The notes under the pieces were generated by a model, which worked only from the letters and a program-made list of their open reading frames with translations, searched no databases and was not told the DNA's origin. A stretch of 64,000 bases of DNA from CAWANP01 sp963783445 (GTDB lineage: Bacteria > Chloroflexota > Anaerolineae > JAAYZQ01). Below are positions 1 to 9,452 of the stretch, one piece after another (within the stretch, counting starts at the first letter, position 1; every line of letters starts with the position of its first letter). The position numbers and the translations under genes are program-made. Where the stretch lies: the NCBI GenBank assembly GCA_963783445.1, contig CAWANP010000019.1:496001-560000 (forward strand), written 5' to 3'.

Positions 1-800
1 ACCAGGCCGGCGAGCATCCCAGCGTTGTCCAGGACGACGCCACCTGCGGGCGTGATCGGAGCTGAAAGCCCTGACGTTGCAGAGGGAATCCAGAGCAAGG
101 GTAGCCCTTTGTTGGACAGATAGAGCAGTTTTTGCAGCGCTTCCTGATTATGGTAGAGCCCCGTGGTGACATTGATGTAGCAGACGATGTTGGGCCGTCT
201 TTGCAGCGCTTCGGCGCCACCGGCTACCGCCTCTGCCATCTCTACCACGTCGATGCAGCCCGAATACTCATAGGTCACATATACGATGGGCTTGGTTGTG
301 TGGGAGAGTAGCGCCTCCATCTGGTAGCGGTCGGCAACGGTCTGGTCGACATCGGTTGGCAGCACCATGGACATGACAAAGTCGATGTTGGGCAGCGCAT
401 CGCAGAGGATGGTGCCCTCGACAACGTCTTGCAGGATTGGTTCACGCACCTGGCCAGTACGATGATCGAGTAAACGCAGGCAATCTGAGCCCGGCCCGTA
501 GTGATTGGCATCGCCCTGCAACTGGATGGCAGGATCACCGCGACGGTCGTAGAGGGTCACTTGGTGGGGGACCGTGGCAAAGGCCTTCTCGACCAGAGCA
601 GAGGAGATCCGGACAAGGTTCCCATCGCTGACGCTGGCGCCCGCTCGCGCCAGCAGCTCCACTGCCTCACCGAGGAAGAAGCGCACTCCCACCCGCTCCA
701 AGAGTTCCAGACTGGCCGCGTGAATCGTCTGGCACTGATCCTCGGTCATCCTGGTGAACCGAACTGTGTCAAAAGTCTGTACGTTGCCGCTTTTCGTCAT
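1..800 (-). CDS. Trimethylamine methyltransferase (MttB) family protein, N-terminal part
   Basis: The reading frame is open from ATG (798-800, complement) to the left edge, so about 266 N-terminal residues are visible and the C-terminus is missing. A GGGAGGAAAG ribosome site lies directly upstream. The readable N-terminus (HAASLELLERVGVRF, then YGPGSDCLRLLDHRTGQ) is typical of the MttB superfamily, cobalamin-linked methyltransferases that demethylate quaternary or tertiary amines. No in-frame amber codon occurs in the visible part, but the pyrrolysine position would lie outside the window. It follows the amidohydrolase by 91 bases on the same strand, so they probably form one operon. A second, separate MttB homologue occurs near 37 kb. 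The substrate cannot be told from sequence. Confidence 0.85.
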   Translation of the reverse strand, partial: MTKSGNVQTFDTVRFTRMTEDQCQTIHAASLELLERVGVRFFLGEAVELLARAGASVSDGNLVRISSALVEKAFATVPHQVTLYDRRGDPAIQLQGDANHYGPGSDCLRLLDHRTGQVREPILQDVVEGTILCDALPNIDFVMSMVLPTDVDQTVADRYQMEALLSHTTKPIVYVTYEYSGCIDVVEMAEAVAGGAEALQRRPNIVCYINVTTGLYHNQEALQKLLYLSNKGLPLLWIPSATSGLSAPITPAGGVVLDNAGMLAGL

Positions 801-891
801 CTTTCCTCCCGCTCAAATGCACGCCCGCCGTGCGGCCAAGCCATCCCGAATGCAGGGAAGCTCGGCGCGCCTGCGAAGGGATCGTGGACTG

Positions 892-2136
892 CTACTCCTG
901 ACCCAGAGTCTCCACCGCCAGGGGCACCACGCGACCCTGGCGGACGATCAGCTTGACCTTTTTGATGTTCTCGATGTCGACCAGGGGGTCGCCTGCAACG
1001 GCGATGAGATCGGCAACCTTGCCAGGCACCAGCAGCCCGATCTCATCCCAGCCCATGCCCTCGGCTGGCCAGCGGGTAGCAGCCAGGATGGCCTGCATGG
1101 GACTGCAGCCCATTTCTACCAGGCAGCGCAGTTCCTCTGACAGGCAAGCAAAGGGACGCTCTGGGAGGAAGACATCGGTGCCCGCTGCCAGTTTCACGCC
1201 GGTCTTGAGGGCATAGGGTATATACTCGGACAGCCTTTCCTTGAGCTTGCTCACTTCGGCAAGGTGGTCCTCTGTGTCCTCGGTGCCGTTGGCATCCGGG
1301 TCGTTGCGGCGCGCTTCCAGCGATTTGGCGACCGAATCGAGGACGCTCAAGGTTGGTGTCCAGGTAACCCCTTTTTCGGCCGCAAGGTCGATTTCTTCCT
1401 CGGATTCCAAAGGATGCTCGACAAAGTCGGCGCCGGCCTCAAGGGCCATACGCGACGCAGGGGGCTTGTAGACGTGGCAGCTGACCTTTTTCTCCTGGCG
1501 GTGGGCTTCGTCTACGGCAGCGTTGAGCTCTTCCTGGGTTTGGTCGGTGCCTCGTACAGCGATTTTGATAAAGTCAGCTCCGGCGCGCACCTCTTGGCGT
1601 ACTGCGCGGCGAAAACCAAAGGGCCCGTCGGCCTCATTTGACAGCCCATCCAAAAAGAAGACGTGACCACCCGTGGGCACAATGAGCCGTCCGGCGGCAT
1701 AGACCCTGGGACCAGGCACCAGGCCTTGGTCGATGGCTCGGCGCACGTCGAACATCACTCCGTTGACACCGCCAACGTCGCGCACCGTAGTGACGCCGGA
1801 CAGGAGGACCTCGCGCAGCCGCTTGGCGGCCAACAGGGCGATCATGGCCTCCGAGTAGACCAAAGCCCTTTCCGAATCGCGGGTGAAAATCTTGGCGTTT
1901 GGCTCTTCGTAGTAGTAGCTGGCATGTACGTGGGAATCGATAAGGCCAGGCAACAGGCACGCCTGGTCCAGGTTGAGGACCTTGGCCTGGGGTGAAAACT
2001 CGGGTGCATCTTTCGCGGGACCAGCATAGACGACCCGGGCACCGGCGATGGCCACCAGCCCGGGTGACACGGGCGGCCCACCTGATCCGTCAATAAGCAT
2101 CTTTCCAAGCACGACCAGTGTTTCTTCTTCAGGCAC
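892..2136 (-). CDS. Metal-dependent amidohydrolase (imidazolonepropionase/prolidase-like)
   Basis: This 414-residue protein belongs to the amidohydrolase superfamily, TIM-barrel enzymes that hydrolyse amide or ring bonds with one or two metal ions. Seen in the sequence: the H-x-H pair at residues 69-71 (DSHVHA), a candidate bridging lysine in DFIKIAVRG, later histidines in SCHVYKPP and FVEHPLE, and the aspartate in AAGTDVF. The N-terminal beta-sandwich segment and the C-terminal GKVADLIAV return strand are both present, so it is complete. The start is a GTG at 2134-2136 behind a GGAGGG site five bases away. A strong promoter lies about 100 bases further upstream. Its neighbours suggest a role in amino-acid derivative or dipeptide breakdown; the substrate is unknown. 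Confidence 0.85.
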   Translation of the reverse strand: MPEEETLVVLGKMLIDGSGGPPVSPGLVAIAGARVVYAGPAKDAPEFSPQAKVLNLDQACLLPGLIDSHVHASYYYEEPNAKIFTRDSERALVYSEAMIALLAAKRLREVLLSGVTTVRDVGGVNGVMFDVRRAIDQGLVPGPRVYAAGRLIVPTGGHVFFLDGLSNEADGPFGFRRAVRQEVRAGADFIKIAVRGTDQTQEELNAAVDEAHRQEKKVSCHVYKPPASRMALEAGADFVEHPLESEEEIDLAAEKGVTWTPTLSVLDSVAKSLEARRNDPDANGTEDTEDHLAEVSKLKERLSEYIPYALKTGVKLAAGTDVFLPERPFACLSEELRCLVEMGCSPMQAILAATRWPAEGMGWDEIGLLVPGKVADLIAVAGDPLVDIENIKKVKLIVRQGRVVPLAVETLGQE

Positions 2137-2241
2137 GTTTCCCTCCTCTGTTTCACAGCCCGATCAGAGTGCCTATGGTTCTATGACACAACAGCGGGAT
2201 ACTGCTGTCCAGTGCGTTAGATTGGCGTAGCATCGCTATGA

Positions 2242-2270
2242 AGTATAATATTAACGCGGAGCTGTGTCAA
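2242..2270 (-). promoter_or_regulatory. Sigma70-type promoter for the amidohydrolase-MttB operon
   Basis: Read on the minus strand this is TTGACA, a 17-base spacer, then TATACT, close to the ideal consensus. The expected transcription start is near 2235, giving a leader of about 100 bases before the GTG start of the amidohydrolase. Confidence 0.65.
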
Positions 2271-2330
2271 AGTGACCGTCGCAAATGAAAACGGTCAGAG
2301 GGCAGAGTCCTGAAGATGGGTCGGCAGGAC

Positions 2331-2825
2331 CTAGGAGTCGGAGGATCCTGGCTCCAGACTTATTTGCCCAAGGGCACGCTCGAGGTGGAGAGGGGTGATT
2401 TCGGTGAGGACAATGACCGTATTTGTCCTCAGCACGCCTGTGACCTGCGGAATTCTCTCGTAGAGAAAGTCACGCAAGTGGTCTACGCTGCGCACATAGA
2501 TGGTGATCAGCTCGTCGGTGTCGCCGGTCAGGAGCTGGACGCTGGCCACCTCGGGAAAGCCGGTAATCTGCTCGACAAAGGCCTGGAGCGGGACCTGCTG
2601 ATCCCGGGTAACGTAGACAATGGCCTTGATGGGAAAGCCCAATTTCTCCTGGTCAACCACGATGGTGTAGCCACGGATGACACCTGCTTGCTCCAGGCGC
2701 TGGATCCTGTCGCGAATGGTGGACACTGGGCTGTTCAGGCACTTGGCCAGGGCCGTCACGGGTTGGCGCGCATCCCTTTCCAGTTCGCGCAAGATGGCAG
2801 CATCTAGTCGATCCAGTTGAGCCAT
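2331..2825 (-). CDS. Lrp/AsnC family transcriptional regulator
   Basis: A 164-residue one-domain-plus-RAM regulator. The N-terminal winged helix (LDAAILRELERDARQPVT, then the recognition region LAKCLNSPVSTIRDRIQRL) and the C-terminal effector-binding RAM domain (strands around KAIVYVTRDQQ and VASVQLLTGDTDELITIYV) are both visible. Family members bind amino acids and control their own gene and nearby amino-acid metabolic genes as octameric assemblies. It sits between an amidohydrolase/methyltransferase operon and a divergent dipeptidase, so both are plausible targets. Length is usual for the family and no frameshift is seen. The ATG start has a GGAGG-like site (AAGGAGGAACCGCC on the minus strand). 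Confidence 0.9.
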   Translation of the reverse strand: MAQLDRLDAAILRELERDARQPVTALAKCLNSPVSTIRDRIQRLEQAGVIRGYTIVVDQEKLGFPIKAIVYVTRDQQVPLQAFVEQITGFPEVASVQLLTGDTDELITIYVRSVDHLRDFLYERIPQVTGVLRTNTVIVLTEITPLHLERALGQISLEPGSSDS

Positions 2826-3142
2826 TTGGCGGTTCCTCCTTGGTTATCTTGGTAACTCGGTTGAAGACTAGATGTTAATTCGTCTGATTGGTTGACATTT
2901 TGGCAGAGCAGTGGTACGATCATGTCTAGAGCCAGGTTCATGTTAATCGAAAAGTACGAGTCTGTCAATTCCTTTCTGCGCCCTCTGGGCCGGACAAGGG
3001 GCAGACAAATTCGGATCAGCCCTCAGAAGCAATAGCCTGAGGCAGTCCCGCCGGAGCAAAGCTGAACTTGATCATCCAACGGGGCTGTGATAGAATACTG
3101 GCACTACCAATTCCGCTTGACCCAAGAAGAGAGATGCCTGCG
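2826..3142. other. Divergent intergenic region between lrp-type gene and dipeptidase
   Basis: 317 bases without a gene. It holds a plus-strand promoter (2892-2920). The long dipeptidase leader contains a short hairpin (CCTCAG at about 3019 pairing with CTGAGG at about 3037). No known riboswitch class is recognised. Confidence 0.5.
2892..2920 (+). promoter_or_regulatory. Sigma70-type promoter upstream of M19 dipeptidase
   Basis: TTGACA at 2892-2897, a 17-base spacer and TACGAT at 2915-2920. Transcription would start near 2927, giving an unusually long leader of roughly 215 bases before the dipeptidase start. Confidence 0.55.
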
Positions 3143-4192
3143 ATGAGTACAAGTTCAGATCTTCCTATCTTTGATGGGCACAACGATACACTTCTCAGCC
3201 TTGATGGCGGCGACGGAGGCGAGGCCCGTTCCTTCTTCGAATGGAGTGAACAAGGACACATCGATCTGCCGCGCGCCCGCGAAGGCAACTTTGCCGGGGG
3301 CCTGTTTGCCATCTTTGCCGAGAGTGAACAGCAGGGGGACGGAGAACCGGTCACGGTCGAGGCCTTGACCAGTCAGACCCCGTCACTCGGCTACGCCCAG
3401 CAGGTTACCATCTCTGGGATGGCCAGACTCTTTCGCCTGGAGACCGAATCCGAAGGCCAGGTACAGGTCGTATGCACGGCCGAAGAGCTCACCACCTGTT
3501 TGGAGAATGGCGTGCTCGCCGCCGTCCTGCACTTTGAGGGAGCGGAGGCGATCGACCCCCGTCTGGATGCCCTCCTGGTCTTTTACCAGGCAGGGCTTCG
3601 CTCCGTGGGGATTGTGTGGAGCCGGCCCAACGCCTTTGGCTATGGCGTTCCCTTTGACTTCCCACGCTCACCCGATACTGGACCGGGGCTGACTCCAGCG
3701 GGGAAGGACCTCGTCCGCGCCTGCAACGAGCTGGGCATCCTGGTCGACATCTCTCACTTGAATGAAAAAGGCTTCTGGGACGTGGTCCGGCTCTCCGATG
3801 CCCCCTTGGTTGCCACCCACTCTGGCGCGCATGCACTCTGCCCCTCAGCCCGGAACCTGACCGACGCACAGTTGGATGCCATCGGCGAGACGGGTGGGTT
3901 GATCGGCGTCAACTTTCACGTCGGTTTCCTGCGGGCTGATGGGCAGGAGGATCCGGAGACGCCGATCACGGACATTGTCCGGCACATCGACCATATCGCC
4001 GGGCGCATTGGCGTCGAGCACGTCGCCTTGGGTTCCGACTTTGACGGTGCCACCATGCCCCAGGAGCTCGGGGACGTTTCCAGACTGCCGAGACTCATGG
4101 CCGCACTGCGGGCACAAGGCTATGGAGAGGCCGACCTGGCCAAGATCACACACCAGAACTGGGTGCGCATCTTGCGCCAGACCTGGAAGTGA
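3143..4192 (+). CDS. Membrane dipeptidase (renal dipeptidase family, M19)
   Basis: About 349 residues. M19 enzymes are binuclear zinc dipeptidases that also cleave D-amino-acid-containing dipeptides. Visible zinc ligands: H13 and D15 in FDGHNDT, the bridging glutamate in LHFEGAEAID, the histidine in VATHSGAHAL, and the conserved LGSDFDGA segment near the C-terminus. No signal peptide is seen, so it is probably cytoplasmic. I place the start at ATG 3143 because the AAGAAGAGAG site (3124-3133) is correctly spaced from it; ATG 3134 is an alternative and an upstream in-frame start at 3068 looks too early. It stands alone, divergent from the Lrp-type gene, and may process imported peptides or N-acyl dipeptide analogues. 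Confidence 0.88.
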   Translation: MSTSSDLPIFDGHNDTLLSLDGGDGGEARSFFEWSEQGHIDLPRAREGNFAGGLFAIFAESEQQGDGEPVTVEALTSQTPSLGYAQQVTISGMARLFRLETESEGQVQVVCTAEELTTCLENGVLAAVLHFEGAEAIDPRLDALLVFYQAGLRSVGIVWSRPNAFGYGVPFDFPRSPDTGPGLTPAGKDLVRACNELGILVDISHLNEKGFWDVVRLSDAPLVATHSGAHALCPSARNLTDAQLDAIGETGGLIGVNFHVGFLRADGQEDPETPITDIVRHIDHIAGRIGVEHVALGSDFDGATMPQELGDVSRLPRLMAALRAQGYGEADLAKITHQNWVRILRQTWK

Positions 4193-4370
4193 GGCTCTCC
4201 CCTCGGACTGGCCTCTCATAATGCGCGCAGCATCCAGCTGAGCCCTACCAGTTCTTCAGGACATGGCCTCTGCGTCCTGGAAGGTGAGCAGAAGATTCTC
4301 TGCTGGGAATATCGTGAACCTCCAACAAATGGGGTATTCTTCGTTGCTGCCAACGATGTCGGCAATTGGT

Positions 4371-4399
4371 TTGACTTTTCGCGTTGCCTGAGGTAAGCT
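4371..4399 (+). promoter_or_regulatory. Possible promoter at start of hybrid regulator
   Basis: TTGACT, a 17-base spacer, then TAAGCT at 4394-4399, directly abutting ATG 4400. If used, transcription would begin inside the first codons and the in-frame ATG at 4442 would be the real start. Confidence 0.35.
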
Positions 4400-7300
4400 A
4401 TGAGTGACCGGGCCTGGCAGCAGACGGAAAGTGAGCAGCAGATGTCACGCAAATATCGTCACGGGCGACCGACGATCGGGGTGTTGGCCGGCTGGCAGTT
4501 TGCCTGGACTGCGACGCCCCTCAGTTACCTTGATCCCATCTATCGCGGGATCTGCCTGGCCGCGCACGATTTGGGCTGCAACGTGCTCCTGGGGTGCGGC
4601 ATGGGATCGTGGACCGACCGCCGCATTCCCTGCGCCCGGCGTGGCCCCTCTCTTCGTCCGAATCCGATTTTGTGCCCATCGGTCCCTGGAATACCGATGG
4701 CCTCATTGCCGTCAATCCCCTGCATTCCCGGGTCCGATCGCGCTACTTGCAGGACCTGCGCGCTGCCGGGCATCCTCTGATCTTTGTCGCCCTTGGAGAA
4801 CGGGGCCCAACGATCGCGGCCGACAACCACAGCGGCATTCTCCAAGCGATCCAACATCTCGTCAAGCATGGGCACCGACGCGTTGCATTTATTGCCGGCA
4901 GCCCGGACGATCTGGAGGGAGACACCGGCGACCGATTGCGAGCCTTTCACGACGCAGTAGAGATGAATGGTTTGCTGGCCGATCCACACCTGGTGGCCTG
5001 GGGACGGCATGTGTATGATGGCGGCTACAGTGCCATGCAGGAGATCCTGGACTCAGGCACGGCCTTCACGGCCGTTCTGGCCAGCAACGATGAGTCGGCC
5101 CTGGGGGCGATGCAGGCCATCCGCGAAGCGGGATATAGAATCCCCCAGGATGTGGCCATGGTCGGCTTTGACGACCGTCCCGAGAGCGCCGTCCAGAACC
5201 CGGCGCTGAGCAGTGTGCACATCCCCCTGCGACAAATGGGGTATCGTGCTGTGGAATCGCTCTTTCGGTATATCACCGGCGAGGCCGAGACGATCGAGTC
5301 TGCTAGGGTCGCGACCCGCCTGGTGGCCCGCGCGTCGTGCGGTTGCGGCCAGAGAAGCATCCATCCCGATCTGCCCAGCTTAGCCACGCCACGACTCGGG
5401 CTGCCTGATCGGCCTGCTGACTGTGGGCAATTGGTGCAGACCATGGCGGCACCGGTCCTGGCCGAGGCCCAAGTCCTGCCCACCGACGAGATTCGGGCAC
5501 TGTGCCAGCGCCTGGTCGACGCCTTCAACGCCAGCTTGGAACAGGAGGCGCGGTCGGGTTTTCAGGAGACCCTCGAGGCCGTTCTCGATCAGGTGGTTGC
5601 CAGTGGGGATGACGTGCATGTCTGGCAAGTGGCCCTTACATGCCTGGGCGATCTACTTAACCAATTGCCGGCATCAGCGCTCGCCATGGGGCGCGAACTG
5701 TTGGATCAGGCGCGCATTAGGATCAGCGCGATCGTGCAGCAACAGTTTCGCCAGCATGTGGTGGATCAGCAGTGGATGCTCAACCGCCTGGGCACGTTGA
5801 CGGCCCGCCTGCTCGCCGCCCTTGACGAGTCACAGGTCTATGAAGTGTTAGCCCAGCAACTGCCGGCAATGGGCATCCATACCGCGTGGCTTGCGCTGTT
5901 CGGCGCGGAAGGCGACGATCCGGTAGCCTGGACCACGCTGCGCGATATCACGTCGCTGGGGCAGCCGGCGCTTCATTTCCCGAGCCGTGACTTTCCACCT
6001 GAGGGCCTGCTGCCGGCGGATCAGCCTTTCAGCCTGGCCCTGTTTCCGCTGACCGGCCCACGTGGCCAGCTAGGCTACGTCGTATTCGATACGGCGCATC
6101 TGGTCCTGTACGGTGCGATCACACAACAATTGGCAACAGCGCTCAACAGCACCCAATTGCATCGGGAAGCCACCGAGGGCCGTCGCCTTGCCGAGGAGGC
6201 GAACGAGTTGAAGAGCCGCTTCCTTTCGACGGTCAGTCACGAGCTGCGCACGCCGCTCAATCTAATCGTGGGCCTGAGCGGGATTCTATTGCAGGACAGC
6301 GACGACAGTGACGCTCCGCTGCCCGAGCCGTATCGGAGGGACGTGGAACAGATTTCCGCCAATGCCCAGCATCTTGGCGAGCTGATTGGCGACGTGCTCG
6401 ATCTCGCAAGCAGCGATGCCGGAGAACTGCGCCTAGCGAACGAATTCGTCGACCTGAGTGAGGCCTTGGGCCTGGTGGCGGAAACCGGCCGCCAGTTAGC
6501 CTACAACAAGGGACTGGGCTGGCACCTGGATCTGCCAGAATCTGGCCCCTGGGTGTGGGGGGATCGCACGAGATTGCGGCAGGTCGTACTCAATCTGGTC
6601 AACAACGCCGTCAAGTTTACGGCGCAGGGCCAGGTACGCCTCGAGCTGGAACCCGGCCCCGACTCTGTCACTGTGGCGGTACGGGACACCGGCCTGGGGA
6701 TTCCACACGAGGAACAGGCCTCGATCTTCGACGAGTTCCGCCGCTCGGAACGGAGCATGGCGCGCGGCTATGGTGGCCTGGGCCTGGGATTGGCGATCTG
6801 TAGACGGCTTGTGGAGATGCACGGTGGGACGATCGGTGTGCGGTCCTCAGGTGACGAGGGCGCCGGCTCGATCTTCTATTTCACGTTGCCAACCGTACAA
6901 CCACCGGCAACTCGGGCTCAAAGCCCTGCCATCTCACCCCTCACCGAAGAGGGCGTTCTGGTGCTGACCAACCGCACGGGGAGCGGCCAGCGACTGAGGG
7001 AATACCTGGATGAGCGTGGCTTTGAGGTGCAGACGGCATTCATGGATGAAAGCCCTGACTGGCTATCGCAGGTGGCGATGTCGCCACCAGATGCGATCGT
7101 GGTGGATGTGGGCGCCGCACCGCTTCAAGGCTGGGGCGTGCTGAAATCGATCAAGGGCCACCCTAGAACGCGAGGTGTGCCCGTACTGTTTTGCTCCATA
7201 TCGCCGGATGGTGGATCGGTGCTGGAGTTTGACTATCTCACCAAGCCCATAGAGGTGGCCGATTTGACGCGGGCCCTCGATCAACACTGGTTGGTCCCCG

Positions 7301-8022
7301 ACGCCGAGCACGACGTCCAGAAGATCCTGGTCGCAGACGACGATCCGGGTACGCTAGAGATGCACATGCGGGTCGTGCAGGCCCATTCGACCTCCCATCG
7401 CGTGTTGGCGGCGCGGAACGGCCTCGAGGCGCTGGACATCTTGCAGCGGGAGCAGATCGATCTGGTGCTGTTGGATCTGATGATGCCCGAGCTGGACGGA
7501 TTCGGTGTGTTGGAAGCAATGCGCGAGAAGGAAGCCACACGCGAGATACCCGTGATCGTGCTGACGGGTCAGGTGCTGACCGAAAAAGAGATGACGCGCC
7601 TGAATCAGGGTGTGGCGACGGTGTTGAGCAAGGGCCTATTCAGCCTCGAGGAGACCCTTGTCCATGTCGACACCGCGCTGGAACGCAATCGCAAGCTGAG
7701 TGGCGAGGCGCAGCGCCTGGTGCGGCAGGCAATGGCCTATATCCACCAATACTATGCCGAACCCGTCTCTCGCACAGACCTCGCCCAGCACGTCGCCCTC
7801 AGCGAGGACTATTTGACTGCTTGTTTCCGCAAAGAACTGGGCGTGACGCCAATCGCCTACCTCAATCGCTATCGAGTGAATCAGGCCAAACAACTACTCA
7901 GCGACCCGAGCAAGAGCATCACCGAGATCGCCCTGGAAGTCGGCTTCTCCGACAGTGGCTACTTCAGCCGTGTCTTCCGGCGCGAGGTGGGCGTTTCCCC
8001 AGAAGCCTATCGCCAGACTTGA
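4400..8022 (+). CDS. One-protein sugar sensor: LacI-type binding domain, histidine kinase, two receivers, AraC output (one frameshift)
   Basis: Domains in order: a LacI-like periplasmic-binding-protein fold without its own HTH (about 4460-5330); a helical/GAF-like linker; HisKA with phosphorylatable histidine at 6238-6240 (STVSHELRTPL); HATPase with NLVNNAVKF, DTGLGIP and GGLGLGLAI; a degenerate receiver (about 6950-7300); a full receiver with phospho-aspartate at 7474-7476 (LLDLMMPELDG); and a C-terminal AraC double HTH (about 7720-8019). No membrane segment is seen, so it should sense a ligand in the cytoplasm. The frame changes once near 4610, inside the binding domain, probably a sequencing indel. 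Start is ATG 4400 or 4442. It precedes the LacI gene and sugar transporter and is a likely activator of that block. Confidence 0.85.
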
Positions 8023-8144
8023 TCGTTGCCTGCAAGCTGTTCCTCGTTTGCCACTGCCCCATAGTCTTCTATGAAATGTCCACATCAATATCGTTTTTCT
8101 CCTAGCCTGCAACAGATTGGCTGGCTATAATGGTTACTAGACGT

Positions 8145-8160
8145 ATGGGACCGGTCCCAT
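8145..8160. promoter_or_regulatory. LacI-type operator (perfect 16-bp palindrome)
   Basis: ATGGGACCGGTCCCAT is a perfect palindrome lying about 15 bases after a TATAAT -10 box (8126-8131) and 30 bases before the LacI start, the usual place for self-repression. The core GGGACCGGTCCC resembles the CebR operator of actinobacterial cellobiose genes (TGGGAGCGCTCCCA). A related copy lies at 9290-9311. Confidence 0.75.
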
Positions 8161-8190
8161 CCACGACTGGAGGATTTCCCGAGGGGGATC

Positions 8191-9216
8191 ATGATAGAGG
8201 GGAAATTGACCATTAGGCAGATCGCCACACTGGCTGGTGTCTCGCGTTCCACCGTTTCCCGGGTGATAAACGACCATCCCAGTGTCAATCCAGAAACGCG
8301 TGAGCAAGTGCTACGAGTGATCACCGAAACTGGCTTCCACCCTGATCCCATCGCCCGGTCCCTGTCCAGCCGCAGAGCAGACATCATCGGCCTGGTCATC
8401 CCCCTCGCCATCCAGAGCCTATTTGAGGATCCCTTTTTTCCTCGCCTGATGCAGGGCATTTCCCAGGGCTGCAATAGCCACGACTATACTTTGACCCTTT
8501 TCTTGCTTCATAGTCTGGAAGAGGAGGCAAGGCTCTACACCAGAATCTCGCGCCGCCAGCTCCTGGATGGCGTCATTGTCACCGCCACGCGAAACGGAGA
8601 TCCCTTGATCCCAGAGCTCATTGCCAACCGGATTCCGTTCGTAATGCATGGCCGGCACGAGGATCCCCGGGTCAGCTTTGTGGAAGTTGACAATGCGGCG
8701 GGGGCCTACACAGCGGTGACCCACCTGGTGCGCCTGGACCGTCGCCGCATCGCCCTCATCACCGGTCCTTCAGGCAGCCTGGCTGCCGAGGATCGAAAGC
8801 GAGGCTATCTGAATGCTCTCCAGGAACGAAGGGTTCGGGTCGACGAATCCCTGATCATGCACGGCGATTTCACGGAAACGAGCAGCTACGAGGCGATGCA
8901 GCGTTTGCTGCCCCACGGGCCGGATGCGGTCTTTGTGGCCTCAGATACTATGGCACTGGGGGCACTGCGGGCCCTGCGCGAAGCCGGAAAACGCGTACCG
9001 GACGATGTAGCCATGGTAGGTTTTGACGACATGCCCCAGGCGGCGACGGCCGATCCACCCCTGACCACCATCCGGCAACCCATTCAGCGAACGGGTGCTT
9101 TGGCCGTTGAGATGCTCATCGACATCCTGGAAAACGGAGCAGAACCTGCACGGCGCGTCATCCTGCCCACAGAACTTGTGATCCGAGCCTCCTGTGGCTC
9201 CCGGTTGGTTGGTTGA
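8191..9216 (+). CDS. LacI family transcriptional repressor
   Basis: A complete 341-residue LacI/GalR protein. The N-terminal HTH reads TIRQIATLAGVSRSTVSRVI, followed by hinge residues (PDPIARSLSSRRADIIGLV) and a periplasmic-binding-protein sugar domain ending RASCGSRLVG. A GAGGGGG site precedes ATG 8191. It is flanked by two copies of a GGGACCGRTCCC-type palindrome, one in its own promoter and one upstream of the sugar-binding protein gene, so it should repress both itself and the transporter/glycoside-hydrolase operon. Judging by the downstream GH16 and GH3 genes the inducer is probably a short beta-glucan (laminaribiose or cellobiose class); that is inference from context and operator similarity to CebR/BglR. 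Confidence 0.9.
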   Translation: MIEGKLTIRQIATLAGVSRSTVSRVINDHPSVNPETREQVLRVITETGFHPDPIARSLSSRRADIIGLVIPLAIQSLFEDPFFPRLMQGISQGCNSHDYTLTLFLLHSLEEEARLYTRISRRQLLDGVIVTATRNGDPLIPELIANRIPFVMHGRHEDPRVSFVEVDNAAGAYTAVTHLVRLDRRRIALITGPSGSLAAEDRKRGYLNALQERRVRVDESLIMHGDFTETSSYEAMQRLLPHGPDAVFVASDTMALGALRALREAGKRVPDDVAMVGFDDMPQAATADPPLTTIRQPIQRTGALAVEMLIDILENGAEPARRVILPTELVIRASCGSRLVG

Positions 9217-9289
9217 TGCCCTCAGCATTGGGAAGGTGAGAGGATGCAACGAAGCGAACCATCAATTCTCTGGACCGCATGTCTGGTCG

Positions 9290-9311
9290 CCTGTGGGACC
9301 GATCCCACAGG
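9290..9311. promoter_or_regulatory. Second LacI-type operator upstream of the sugar transporter
   Basis: CCTGTGGGACCGATCCCACAGG is a 22-bp near-palindrome (10-bp perfect arms, centre imperfect), sharing the GGGACC...TCCC core with 8145-8160. It lies about 140 bases before the sugar-binding protein start. Confidence 0.7.
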
Positions 9312-9452
9312 CAGCGTCTGGCAGATTAGGAGAAGGAATCGCCAGGCTTGGGGAAGGAGGTGATCGACGTCACGAAGCAGGGGTAAGTGTACCATGGAAT
9401 GTCCTGGCCGATGGCCGAAAAACTATCTCTATCTGAGAGGGAGGAAAGTAAG

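Noticed and set aside
3143..4192. Using the in-frame start at 3068 for the dipeptidase.
   Set aside because: The extra 25 residues have no family match and the ribosome site is placed for ATG 3143 (or 3134).
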